NCBI GenBank assembly: GCA_026182355.1 | Contig: JAPFBL010000255.1 | Location: 6,009,826-6,073,825 of the forward strand | DNA length: 64,000 nucleotides | Reading direction: 5' to 3' | Source: Hermatobates lingyangjiaoensis | Taxonomy: Eukaryota; Arthropoda; Insecta; Hemiptera; Hermatobatidae | Shown: one piece after another, positions 45,119 to 57,085 of the stretch | How positions within the stretch are numbered: the first letter of the stretch is position 1 | Layout: each line of letters starts with the position of its first letter | Position numbers and translations under genes: made by a program | Notes under the pieces: model-generated | Databases searched by the model: none | What the model was told of the DNA's origin: nothing | Seen by the model: the letters and a program-made list of their open reading frames with translations, nothing else

Positions 45119-48100
45119 GGTACTGCTAATTTTACATGGAGCATATCTTTATTGATTTTTGTTCATTGGTAATTGAATGCACAAACAGAATTGACTAAGT
45201 AGTAAGACTTTTAGATTATATGTCAAGAGGATGTGAATAATGTAGGAAGTATTAATAATTTAGTATGTTCCAGAACATTGGTCTTACGGGGCAAATATCA
45301 ACTCTCCAACTCATTGGGGTCGCTTAGAAAAACTGGAAAGGAGTGATCTTTCATATCGAAGAATGGATCAGGCGTACTGGGAAAAAAGATATATCTTTTC
45401 CTGAAAAACATAATTGTTTCTCAAGAACTTTCAGTTTATGTCTACATCAGAATTCAAAATTCTGTAAATTTATTTTTAAGATAGAAGAAATATCCAAATT
45501 GAATTCAGGAGTAGAGAATTATTATAGTTCAATATTCTAAATCGCACTTTAAAATGCAGTCGTCATTCTCAGCATTTGCTTCTATATAAATGTGAAAGCT
45601 GGATTCAATATCGAGCCAATGTGTGTATCAAGAGAATAATATCGCCACCATTATGCTATTCCAGGTGCATTGTTATCTAAAACCGGACTTTCATATTGCA
45701 GAAAGACATCCAATATGAAACTAAGAAAATAAGCCAATTGTAAAACTGAAGAGTCAATCCTATATCATCAAAATTCTGTTACTATATCTTTTCTTCTTCA
45801 CTTCAAATTTCCTTTTACTTTAAAAATAAGACTTCCATTCAATGTGGTCAAAATAATGCAGTTACAAAATAAAAGGTAAGACCCCAGAGTATTCCTGTAA
45901 ATAAATAATTCAAAGAATGACTTCAAGTTCTTTTTAATAAATTAATTTATTCAACTGTTACAAAAACTGTTAAATATTGTTATTTTATAATTAAAAATTT
46001 TTTTTATTAAACAAAATAATCATAACTTAATACTCGTAGTTAATAAAACAAGTAATGTTGTTGTATGTTATGTTGTATGGTTGTATAAAACCCCATATAA
46101 AATAATACTTTGTAAATTTGTTAGTAAGAAGGACATACAGGAAGTTAATTTGTCATTTATGTTACATATTGGCATAAGCAAAGGTACTAGGAAGGCTTAT
46201 GCCAACAATTTTCCAGGTATGGAAGAAATGATACATAATTGAGAGAAGATGGCGACCTTCACATTTCACCTACTGCCTGCCGGGTATCTGCTCTTATTTA
46301 CCACTCAACTGACTGGAGGAAAGCTACAAAAACACAAGGCAGCCGATAACTTGCTGTGTGAAACCTGTCTATTCCTTAGGACCTCACAGAGGTTACCTGC
46401 TCATCCAGAAATGTCAACTCCTTTTCAACCTCCAAGGCCTTTCAAACTTTTTCATTCAATTGTACAGTAAACCATGTACTATTTAATTATATTTCAGAAT
46501 ATATTAATTATATTAGAAACAATAACTTATACTGTTCTTCAGATAAATTAATTTCATCAGACAATATAAAAGTTAAAATAACTTAATAAAAGTGTTTTAT
46601 CTATTTTATCTGCCTTTCAAAAAAAAAAAAAAGAAAAAGTTACATTTTTGGAACTCTAGTTTTAATTTTTGAATACAATTTATTTTGGAAAAAGAATTAG
46701 AAATAAAATTAATACCTAAAGGAAAATCATTAATAATATTTGTATGTTAGAAAAATGAGGTATTTAGCTCCCATTTATAAGTATAAGAGAAGAATACTGC
46801 CCTTATTTCAAGGTTTTAGTATTGTGATATTTTTAGAAGAATATATTATTAGAGATCGTTCGATTATCGGGGTGCTGATATTGACTATGCTGACGCATGT
46901 GTCATTTATTTTTTTAAACCCTCAACAGGTTTATTTAAAACCAATTTATTTGACTTTAATGCCGTCTGTTTGCAGGTATTTCAGAAGATTGAATTTCATA
47001 TTAACTTATATTTAAGTATTTTAAATATGTAAACTTCAATATACTATATTAATATAAATATGTAAAATTTATATATTCTCAAAAATTCTGTTACAATGTC
47101 GTAAGTATTTATACATGATGTCCTATTATACTATATATTTCATAAATATATGTAGTAGTATATGAAATGTGCATACTGGAATGTTTATCTAAAAAAAAAA
47201 ACTACCTGCAGAATTGTGCAGCCACTGCACTATCTGATTGAATACTTGCTCCGCGCGAGTAACTCAGGGTGAAAGCCTTACATCTAAGATCAAACACACA
47301 AGCTGAAAAAGAAAATAGTTTTATTTATTGAAGAGTGAACCATCGGTAAAAAAATAACGTATTATTGGTATATTGAGCAGGTTGTTTCGTCTACAACAAT
47401 CTGAAGCTGTTCAATAAGAAATTATTGTTTATTTTATGAACAATTATATTTTTTGTACAACTCTAACCAAATAACTAAATACAACATTAATGAAGTGAAA
47501 AAGTATAACTGATACTTACATTATTTGTAAATTTTAGTTGTATTTGCTTTAATTTAAGAAACTTTAGGGAGTTGTTTTATTTAAATATTATGTTACTTCA
47601 TAAGTTTTGCTTCGTTTTTGTAGAAAGATAACTTTCTGCATTGTTTGTTTATTGATTAAATACAAGTTTTAGGGCATTGAAAAAAATTTGGTGAGGTGGA
47701 ACTTGCATTATCCAAAAGTTACCATAGAATTTTTATTTTTATTGTCAATTAATAACGGCTTTATTTGATAAGCAATAATCTATTGGTATTGACCTTGAAA
47801 AAACCTTTCTAAAGATCAGAAATGCCATCCTGTTACTGAAATGGCAAAGGGATTAAATGGCACATCGAGTCGATGTTTCATACCAACAGTCGTTTTGATT
47901 TAAATTTCATAATACAGAGGGATGATCAGTTCCTCTCCAAGTCTTATCATAACCAGTATTGGGATTGGTTTCAGGCAGTGTTATTAACAATAATATTAAT
48001 GCGGAAATTCAAGTAGTCGTTTGATAAATCACATATTACTAGAGAATCCTTGATTACAAACTAACAGTCATCATAACCTTAAAAAAAATATGCAAACCTA

Positions 48101-49330
48101 GTGAGTCATCCAAAGCACATTGTAAACTCAAAAAATAAGTGAATAAAAACCTGTGTATAGAGATCTGGATCATTAGATATATGATTATAAAAGTTGTACC
48201 AGGATGTTTTTAATGTTAAACAACAAGGAAGGTAAATTACCTTACAAATAACTACTTTGGTGTTTGAAAAGGAATGGTCGAGGTATCTATGTATATGCCA
48301 ACTGAATAAGTGGTTATCAATTGATAACTTCCTGGACTTACTCTACAAAACAAAACGAGAAGGTACCCTTGAACGATGAATCACTCCTCAATAGTTAGCG
48401 TTTGAATAAACATTGCAGCTTAAAATCATTGATGTTATTTGCAATTCAGGATACGGCTTTAAAGTTAAAACTCAAGAATCATTTTATCGCTTACAAATTA
48501 CTTACAAAAATCACTCATTACCTCCTATATATGTAGCCATAATTGAATTTACCACTATTTTTATTGGATTTTCAATGAAATAATTTTTTATTGCTCTAAC
48601 TATTTTGTATCGTCACTACTGCATTCAAAAATCTTTGAAAGTGGTTTTATAAGCTCCACTTACCACATAGTCATTAAAATTAGTGTGTAAAAGCTAAATA
48701 ATAGGATGTATGCTACAGGCTATAACCATAAATGATATACTTTCACTTCAGTGCATGTCAAATGGCAAAGAGACAATGCAATTATAGGTTAACACTACTT
48801 AACTAATACTATCGGTAGTTAATTATCTGTCTATATTTAAAGATATTACTTAAAGTTAAACCACTTATTTGCCGTTAAGTAATTCTTCACTCAAAAAAGT
48901 AAAACACACTATGAAAGATATTGGAAATTAAGATGGTGGTATTATTTGAATCAGTTTAGATCTACGAGAATCATTTCTTTATAATGAATGCTCACAAGAA
49001 TGCACTTGTCTGTTCTGGTCTCTTCTCACTAACTAAACTCTCCAGTTAGCCTTGGATAACAGTACAAGCCAATAGTCATCTGATTTTAACAGATGGTGAA
49101 ATCAATACACTTAGATATATAATTTCTAATGGCATTGATATCTTACTGAACGGAGCAATTCATTTTCAATACACATGAGTTTCATAAAAAGTTCCTAATT
49201 AAAACAAATATGTTTGAAAATGTTAGTATGCAAGGTAAATATTAATAGTTCAATTAAATTAAACATGTTGAAATGCTGAATGTTTTAAGTTATAAACTTC
49301 ATTTCTGATTAATCAGAAATAAGAGCATTT
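45119..49330. other. Intergenic DNA with one weak candidate frame
   Basis: Mostly AT-rich without recognisable elements. At 46249-46470 a 73-codon plus frame begins in good context (AAGATGG) with a hydrophobic start resembling a signal peptide (MATFTFHLLPAGYLLLFTT). The following residues carry two cysteines close together (LLCETCLF) and the local GC content is raised. It could be a small gene, a first exon or chance. I give it about one chance in four. Confidence 0.35.
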
Positions 49331-49339
49331 ATGATAATG

Positions 49340-50370
49340 CCTTCTGAAAAAGAGTAAGCCGTTGTAGTTATGAATTACGATGCTTATCACCGTGAAGCGA
49401 TGAGACAACTCGGTGACCGACGGTTCTACCAGCTCTTAGGCTCCAATTCCGCTTTCAACTCCCAACCTTCATTATGCATCCACCTTTACCATCCCTTCTC
49501 TCCTGAAGGAGATATTGATCAGATATTGATGTGGATCTGCTTATTCCTTCCGAATGCCGATGTCCTCTCTTCTACATGTTTTCTAAGAATCATATACCTG
49601 TACTCAGGAACGATTACTTTTAATTATTAAATAATTAAATTAGTGATTATTTGATCACTAATAATCGGGATTCCTATATAGGATTATCGGATAATTTACC
49701 GATTATTATATAATCAGGTCAGAGGTACGAAGGTGGAAACAAGAATGGCACCTACTATAGCTAACCTACTTATAGCCAAATTGAAAAAGACATCTTGGTC
49801 ACCTATTCAATCCTTCCCTCTTTCTGTTTCCCATAATACTTCTAGATTTCTTTCAATCTTTCTCTATCATCGTTGAAGCAGACGTAGCCTCTGTTTGACA
49901 TAACTGAAATATAAATTCATTGATCGTGGTTACTCCAATCATTTTCTTCATAGCTCTTCGTACATGCTAGGACTTGTTTTTTCATCAGCTTGATGAGAAA
50001 GTATTCCTCATAACTACAAACCTCTCCGATAAACACAAGTTAAGCAAATTCTATTTCTTCCTCTATCTAGTACACCTATTTTATCTTCAGTCATGTCCCC
50101 CACATTTTCTAATGAAGAGTCTTTCTAATTTTTCCAATAGAGTTTAAAACCTACACTGAAACGTGAGAGGTGTGAAGGTATGCAAAGTTATAGACACCGA
50201 GTCCTCTCATTAATTAGAAGACAGTTTTCACCTACTCTTCCAATCTTTACCGTTACCACATTGATAGTAACTACTTTCACCTCTACCGACAGCATCTTAC
50301 GTCTTGATTGTACCTAGTGCGATACTTCCTATGTGGTTTTAACAACCACTATGTTCAAAAGTAATCTGCT
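49340..50370 (+). pseudogene. Penelope-like element reverse transcriptase, N-terminal and central fossil
   Basis: The plus strand reads SEKE, a stop, then AVVVMNYDAYHREAMRQLGD, matching the ADKG.AVVVM..YD..Y..EA.RQL.D start of Penelope-like RT. A frame-shifted LFYMFSKNHIP (the FY.LPKIHKP motif) lies near 49565-49600. After an AT-rich interruption comes GTKVETRMAPTIANLLIAKL (near 49735-49790), matching the GT.MGTRMAPSYANL.M box that precedes the catalytic YVDD. The catalytic box itself is not readable. Multiple frame changes show a dead copy, and no GIY-YIG part is attached. The AT-rich interruption (49636-49715) holds nested palindromes. Confidence 0.72.
49636..49715. repeat. Nested short palindromes
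   Basis: Successive self-complementary stretches (TTAGTGATTATTTGATCACTAA, then CCTATATAGG, then AATCGG...CCGATT) follow without gaps inside the Penelope RT fossil. It could be a small inserted foldback unit or AT-rich expansion. No target duplication was identified. Confidence 0.6.
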
Positions 50371-50489
50371 CGTTGCGCATCATGTTTCTTCTCACAATCT
50401 TACTTTTCAAGTGTAAAATTAAAAATATCATATTAAATATGTCATGTTAAAAATTTCTAAGGAACTTCACATCTGACCTTTAGGTGTAC

Positions 50490-51790
50490 TTCAATCACGA
50501 TCAGTGTTGGCTCTATTACGGCTGAATTGTGGCTACTAAATTTTATCATGAGACAGCGTCCCGACTCCACTAGTTATGGATGACATATTATTTAGACATA
50601 CTCTAAGTAATCAAAATTATTATATACAAGGATAGGTAGATGAAGTGGTTATTATAAGAAGTGCTGTGCTAGAGGGTACCATCTTTGGGTTAAAACAGCA
50701 TGTTCTCTAAATTGTTGACAGATCGGCAAAGGGAAAAGATCTGGATATAAATCCTGCTAAAACGGTCCTAATACCCTTCCCAAAGAGAACACAGATAAAT
50801 ATTTAAAAAGTTTCCATTTAATATATTATGCTAGAAATATCAAAGATATGGAAATTCTCTTTCAGTTGAAAGAAATCAGAAAAGCTGATAACATTTACTT
50901 TGTGTAATGCAATAAACGTTCCGTTGTAAAAATATTCTTTAGTGGAACATGGGATCTTAACCACAATTCTACGTTTTCTAATTGTTTTATAGGAGATAAA
51001 ATTTACAAAAATTTAATATAACAGAACGTTAATAGTTTGGTTTATATATTGCCAGATACACTGCCATTATTTATCATATAGTGATAAAAAATGATGTTCT
51101 CTATTGTAAGCTTCCTGTTTCCAACAAAAAAGATCTTGTTTGGCATACTGATGGGTCATAATTAACAGTATAACGTGTAAATATGTTCTATCTCAGGTGG
51201 ATTCCTGGAGACAAGTGAATGCATGGGTATGAAGCAATGGACAGGCAAGAAAATATTGGAACCAAACAAAGCTTCTACCGTCTGCAGCCCTTTTGCATCA
51301 CATTCCTCAGATTAAAGATACGAAAAAGGGATGAAAGGAAACGAAATAACTGATTGCCAGAAAAACGAGGTCTATTTTAGTCTTAAAAGATTATACTAAC
51401 TAACCAACCATAAATTTATATGGAATTTAAGAAATCTTGATATGAAGGATTTAAAAATCTATGTAGAATATAAAATCAGACCATGCAGTCTTATATACCA
51501 GTTATCCAGACTTCAATGAACCTTACAAGAATAATACAGACTCTATATCGAAGATGGTTTGGAACTTTTGATCACATTCTATGTGAATTTGATTCAATTG
51601 GCTTTAACAGGTTACTGATTTTTACATATCACACCTAATATAAATAGAAGTTAAAGATACTTTTTTGAGTAGAGTTATAAAGTTTATTAAAGTATTTAAA
51701 ATCGAAAGATGGTTGTAAAAACAAGAGAATGAAGCAAAATTGGAAAGGTATAGCGCACTGCACACGAGTCCGATTAAACGAGACTTAGTG
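50490..51790 (+). pseudogene. LINE RT-RNase H-3' end fossil (R1/Jockey-like)
   Basis: In order on the plus strand: MDDILFRHTLSNQNYYIQG and VDEVVII (the VVDDLL...GY..QGYADD region, catalytic ADD degraded to VDE). Next are VDRSAKGKDLDINPAKTVLIPF (50731-50790) and a WGL-like stretch near 50945. Then HTDGS (RNase H motif, 51144-51158), WIPGDK and YEAMDRQ (the WVPGHSGI.GNE.AD.LA position, 51197-51250), and a FDHILCEF segment (51572-51590) of the C-terminal CCHC-like region. The 3' tail extends to about 51790. Stops and shifts are frequent. The domain order RT, RNase H, C-terminal Cys/His is that of the I/R1/LOA-type LINEs. Confidence 0.75.
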
Positions 51791-51939
51791 TCTTAGTATA
51801 ATAACAATAGCAGTCACATGTCAGATTCCTCATAATCAATGATTTCAAGTTTGATATTTTAATCAAATGGATATGAATACAACTGCAAAATAGTCACAAT
51901 GAAATAAAAACAAAACTCATTTAGTAATCAATGCGTTTT

Positions 51940-52115
51940 TTTTATTATATTTACTTATAATAAAGCTGACTGTAAGCCATTCCAGAGCTTCTTTCTTTAT
52001 TATAAGTAAAAATATCATTATCATGAAAAAATTCGATCTCAGGATTTTGACGGATTTTTATGCATTGTGGTTTCAAAAGTCCTGTTTTGGTGTTTTTCGA
52101 TAATTTCTAAGTGTA
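51940..52115 (+). repeat. Dispersed repeat R, left part of split copy
   Basis: It begins with an 18-bp inverted pair (TTTACTTATAATAAAG ... CTTTATTATAAGTAAA, 51948-52006). GATCTCAGGATTTTGACGG follows, matching 22400-22450. The right part of the same repeat reappears at 52732-52920 after about 600 bp of LINE fossil. Confidence 0.55.
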
Positions 52116-52199
52116 TATGTACACGGAAAAGACACGGAACTAAAAGACACGGTACTAAGTTATGACACGGAAAAGTACACAGAAAACTTTTCATTAGAA

Positions 52200-52640
52200 G
52201 CTGAGTAATGCTTGTTGATACTGGTCTTCAGATCATGCAGTATTCTCGCCGAATGGTTGAAAGATGATTCAAGTCGAAATGGCTGGGTATACAACCTCCA
52301 AAAACGTTCCTTATACCTTTCTGGAGAGTAAAAAATATTAATCTATAACTATCATTGTAACGGGCATACTTTTGGAGGTTTGTTAGATGAATGATTAAAT
52401 TGGAAAAAGTCATGTTCTGCTGTAGCAATGTTAGAGATTGTTTCGTAGAACATGGGGTCTTAACACAAAATCCTCACTCTGGCTTTAAAAAAGTATCATT
52501 ACTGCTGTGATAAAACCATTTATATCATATCAATTTGTTGTGTGACACACAAAAACAAGATATATAAATATGGATACTGGATAAGATTTTACAAATAAGG
52601 TTGTGTGAATAAGGTATTTGTATAACAATAATAGATCAAT
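52200..52640 (+). pseudogene. LINE RT fossil lying between the two parts of repeat R
   Basis: The plus strand shows LQIMQYSRRMVER, then KTFLIPFWRVKNINL (the NP.KT.L.PF.RR..L position). After about 120 bases come VEHGVLTQNPHSGFKKV and a hydrophobic stretch matching TWGLRPK...LYKAVVRPI. The RNase H part does not follow directly. A C-terminal and 3' part resumes at 53095. Confidence 0.6.
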
Positions 52641-52731
52641 AAGTACCTTTTATCAATAAATGGCTCACACTTTTATATTTTTTTCAAAAAACATAAGTTT
52701 TTTATTTCACTAAATAGAAATATATTCAAGG

Positions 52732-52925
52732 GTGAGGACGCTACAGACCACACCATTCAATGAATCAAATTCATATTTAACACAAAAAGTGGCCCTATAA
52801 TATAGATGTCACTTTTGTTTTTAGGCAATATCGCATAATGAAAAATTCACTTTGCTGCCTAAAATGTTATGGTAATTTAGATACCATATTTTAGGCCTTT
52901 AAATTACAGTGTTGACTTTTAGAAG
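52732..52925 (+). repeat. Dispersed repeat R, right part of split copy
   Basis: GGACGCTACAGACCACACCA..., TTTAACACAAAAA and the following TTTAGGC tract match 22516-22690. In that copy it directly follows the part found here at 52012-52110. Confidence 0.55.
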
Positions 52926-53094
52926 ACAGTTATGAAACTGATAACAGTTTTGGTGAATGAATGAAGAAGGAAGCAGATGAAAGGTGTTTAGAGCAACCAG
53001 GTGTAATATAGTTTAAAGAAGCTCATTCCAGGTGAGCTTTAACTTGTAACGAATATAATAAATATTCAAAGAATGACTTCAAAATATATCTATA

Positions 53095-53400
53095 TTATGT
53101 AACCGGACATCGCTATCTTAATTACCACTTTGCAAGCTGCAATTAACATCGAAGAACGCTGAGTCCGTTTTGAAGAGAAGGAATCCATTAAACACATTTA
53201 ACATGATTGCGAGACAATCGCTTTTAAGAGGTTAAAAGTTTTAGTCAAATGATACCTGAAACCAATTTCTAAAGGCAGTTATGAAGTTTATTAAAGAGCT
53301 TGAATTTTAAATTTCATTTTAGAAACGACAAGAGAAGCACATTACAGCAGATATGGTCGTGGTGCGCAAAGAGTCGCATAAGACCTGGCACCCCACTTTA
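53095..53400 (+). pseudogene. LINE C-terminal segment and 3' end
   Basis: The plus strand reads TGHRYLNYHFASCN (the TGH..LN.HL...G position after RNase H). It continues through a damaged Cys/His region to a segment with LLKSLNF and then WSWCAKSRIRPGTPL near 53355-53398, a typical end of these elements. It probably belongs to the same insertion as 52200-52640 or to a sister copy. The RNase H core between them is missing or unreadable. Confidence 0.6.
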
Positions 53401-54055
53401 ACAATAATAAGATTTATAGTATGTCCGATTGTTCTAGATCAATTACTTCAAGTTTCTAAAACTAATAAAATGTGTATTGGATAACTGATGAATAAATCAA
53501 ATTATTATGTGTGATAATTCTTACCAGTGTTTGATATTACGTCACACGATAACCACATTAAAATAAATACTCCATTGTCTATCAACGAGTTTAAAATTAA
53601 CTTATTAATAGCAATGATGATTGCAGGTCATTCCAGATTTGTTTAAATATTCGTAAACTGTATTTTTTACGTTTAATTCATTTTATTAGTTTTACACTTC
53701 CTCATTTAACTCAATTTTGTTTTCATCTACTGTCTTTCGTTTTAACGCTCAAGAAACATGCGTTTGTGTATGTGTACTTTCGTATTTTAGTTCGTCCAAA
53801 CAACGATCAACGAATATATCCGTGTACTATAGTGCACGTCGAAACTAGCAGTCCCAGACCAGAGACCTTCTACTGCTTGATTACTGTGTAACCGTGACAA
53901 CTTGGATTGTCATTAATTAATGTCGGATATTATGTCTGTCTGTACAGTAATGACTTCTTATTCGCGGTCATGTGGTCTTATTGTTCATAGTTTTCTGTAG
54001 TTCACACTGATTTTAGACAGGTATTAGAAAAAATAGTCAGTGGTTGACGTAATTG
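53401..54055. other. Intergenic DNA
   Basis: AT-rich, no gene recognised. Confidence 0.5.
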
Positions 54056-54059
54056 TTCA

Positions 54060-54302
54060 GTGAGTTTGAGGAAGGTTGGTGGCAGAATTGAGAACCCAAT
54101 ACAAGGAGGTTTGAATGAGGTTGTCTCTCCTCATTCTCCTCCTGTCTTCATTGGTAAACAGATCATTCCCTACCAAACGCATGTAAAATATTTGGGTCTC
54201 AATTTAGATTCCAGATTAACATTCAAACAACACCTCCATGATAAATTGGGACTATACAAGGATAGGTTATTGTCTTCATTGGTAGTAAGTCGGGTGATGT
54301 AA
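54060..54302 (+). pseudogene. Jockey-like RT fragment, plus copy
   Basis: The frame contains PPVFIGKQIIPYQTHVKYLG and LDSRLTFKQHLHDK, the post-palm block (...YLG..LD..L.FK.H...) of Jockey-type reverse transcriptases. A short region follows to the stop. A near-identical block lies inverted at 54560-54700, about 130 bp on each side of a roughly 290-bp centre. The centre (54303-54524) still shows short RT-like pieces in the plus orientation. Confidence 0.7.
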
Positions 54303-54524
54303 CTATCTATGGATTCAATTTTGAAATCATGGTGAATAACCACATTTCAGGCGTACCAAGAAGCCCTGACTATAAGGCGGGCACACTTATTTTGAACGAT
54401 CTGGATACAAGCCTTGTTCTAAACTAGAAGGAGCATCTATAAGTCATAGTCGAACGAATGACCCCTTTACAGACAGTCCTTGACTGTATCGGGAGAACTC
54501 CTCTATTTGAGAAGAGAATTCATA

Positions 54525-54770
54525 TTATACGTTAAGAGAATTCATATTGTACGTTAAGTAAATCCCAAGCTTGGATTTATCATGGAGGTGTTGTTTGAAT
54601 GTTAATCTGGGATCTAAAATGACACCCAGATATTTTACATGGGTTTGGTAGGGAATGATCTGGTTACCAACAAAGACAGGAGGAGGGCAGAGAGGGACAC
54701 CCTTGCTGAATCGAACGTGGAAGCTCTTTGTTGGGTTCAACGCTAGTTTCCATTTTGTTAACCAATGCAA
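54525..54770 (-). pseudogene. Jockey-like RT fragment, inverted copy
   Basis: It begins WLTKWKLALNPTKSFHVRFS (the W....LNP.KS....F motif), then PPVFVGNQIIPYQTHVKYLG and LDPRLTFKQHLHDKSKLG. It continues the N-terminal side further than the plus copy and is joined to it tail to tail. Both are open over this stretch, so they are younger than most LINE fossils here. The inverted joining may reflect twin-priming or a later inversion. Confidence 0.72.
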
Positions 54771-54959
54771 AGCCCCATCAAGGAAATATCCTTTGGTTCA
54801 TTCTGATCACTCATTTCTGTTCAAGCGACTCATAGGCTCACTTCCTCTGTCACACTTTGCCTCTCTTTTGGCTTTCTTTCAGTCATCTCGTGATAACAAA
54901 CAACCATTTAAAATATTTACTACAGTAACTATCTTCCTTTATTGTGTCCTATTCTAATT

Positions 54960-55900
54960 ATCTGTTCTTCATAAATCCGACTATATCGTATTTGAATATC
55001 TAATTTGAATACCGTATTATATTTTTTAAAATAAATAAAAAAATTATATAAGATTTGTGTTCACATATTTATGAGGTCTAGATGAAAAAAATATATTGAA
55101 ATAATAAAATTCAAGTTGCTTGAGCATTAATTCTACAAATGTTCAATAAAACTAATATTTGTCTTTCTTACTTAGTTTAGTATATTTATAACATTACCTA
55201 TTTCTCTGAAGTATTAATATATTTGTTCTGGAAGCTATTTCAATAACAATATTGTGCAGTAATCAATAACAACCTGCAAGCACAGTAACTCGGATAGTCC
55301 TTAACTAGTGAAATTGCATTGAAAATCGAACATTTTAAAATTGTAAATCTTGAAATTAGTATTTTAAATCAAAATAAAGCTGGTGTGGAAAACTAGCCCA
55401 TTAGAAGTCATAGTTATGTTGTAGTTCTACCATCAGCCGCACTACTTGAGAGCAGCACTCTCCAAACATAAAAACAATATTTTTTCAACTCCTCTTAACA
55501 AAATTAATCTCTCAGGTTGTTCTAGAAAAAATTATTTAGCATCCTGCCAAAGAATATTTCTACTTATGATTACTCAATTATTTCATTTCATAATAACATT
55601 TATTTCATCAAACAGTCCACATAACAAATAAACAAACTGAGTGAGGTAATAGTAAATTACATAATTGAATGCCTATTTAAATTCTATGTTTAAAGTAAAT
55701 AATTTATTTATTGAATATAATAAACGAATATACGGATAATAAACATGACATAATATAATATAAAATGACATTCCGTTCAATCAATTTAACATTTAAACTA
55801 AAAATTTAATCAAATCAATTTTTTAATTAATGTTATTATTTTTTATGGATTATTATTAAATTAAACATTTCCAGTCATAATGGGAATTTTTAATTTAGAA
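54960..55900. other. AT-rich intergenic DNA
   Basis: No gene or recognised repeat. Confidence 0.55.
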
Positions 55901-55904
55901 TTTT

Positions 55905-57085
55905 TTTTTATTTTCATAGAATCGGTGTGAGAATAGTAATAATTGTAACACATATACGGTAAGTTTGCTTAACTTGATAAATTATATAATTTCCTAACTA
56001 TTTGTGTGAGAGTGGTCAAAGCGTGAACAGTGATATACTATGTTTGCTGAATTTGTAAATGGTTTTCTTTTCCATAGTATTTGTGTTAGAATAGTCAGAA
56101 CGACAAAACGAGTTAGCTAAGTTTGCTAAATATGATAAAATTCTTCATTTTCATAATTTTTGAAGGAATATAGTCGAAATGTAAAGAGTAATGCTGTAAA
56201 TTTTCTGAAGTTTAGTTTTATTTTAGTTTCATAGAAGTTGCTTGAGAATAGTGAAAAGCAGAAGACTAATATGGCAAATTTGTTTAATATGATAAATTAT
56301 TCCTCTATCGTAGTATTCATCTGAGAGTAGTCTAATCGTGAACAGGAATATAGTAGGTTTGAAGAATGTCACATATTTTTCCATTTTCATAGTATTTGTG
56401 TTAGAATAGTGAAAAGGTAATTCTTGAATTTGCAAAAATTGATTTTTTTTTTTTATTTCCATGGAATTCGATGAAAATAGTAATAATGTTAATAGAATGA
56501 CGGTAAATTTGCTTAACTTGATAAATTATTCTATTCTCGTACTATTGGTGCGGGACCAGTAATATGATAGTTGTGCTGAATTTGTTAATTTTTATCATTT
56601 TCATAAATAGTCGTATAATAGTTCTCATAGTCGTATAAGAAGAGTGAATATGACAAGTTGAATACGATAATTTTGCTAAATTTGATAAACTTCATGTTCA
56701 CAGAATTCATGTGAAAAGTGTACAGTAATGTAGTAAATTTTCGAAATTTTAGTTTTTTTTTTTCACAAAAGTCGCATGAGAATTGTCAAAATGTGATTAC
56801 TAATATGGAAAGTTTTGGTTAATTTGTTAACTTGTTCCATTTTGATAGCATTCGTCTGAGAAGTCAAAACGAGTTCAGTAATACAGTAGGTTTGAAGAAT
56901 TTGATAAATTTTTCTATTCTCATAGTATTCGTGTGAGAATAGTTGAAAGCTGAAGAGTAATTCTGGAAATTTGCAAAATTTGTTTTTATTGTCATAGAAT
57001 ATGTATGAGAATAATAATAATAATGGTAACACATATACGGTAAGTTTGCTTAACTTGATAAATTATTCCATTTTCTTACTACCAC
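55905..57085. repeat. Degenerate AT-rich satellite, about 80-95-bp monomers in a period near 540 bp
   Basis: The block repeats a motif of the form TTTCATAG.ATTcGTGTGAGAATAGTcaaAA, then GTAAATTTGcTtAAtTTGATAAATT. The phrase GTTTGCTTAACTTGATAAATTA recurs near 55961, 56506 (variant) and 57041, at steps of about 545 and 535 bp. About six diverged monomers lie in each step. The last copy matches the first better than its neighbours, as expected for higher-order repeat structure. Poly-T runs recur at equivalent places (55905, 56446, 56754). Confidence 0.8.

Noticed and set aside
54655..54957. 100-codon plus frame
   Set aside because: Its first third is antisense to the inverted Jockey-like RT fragment and the rest is featureless.
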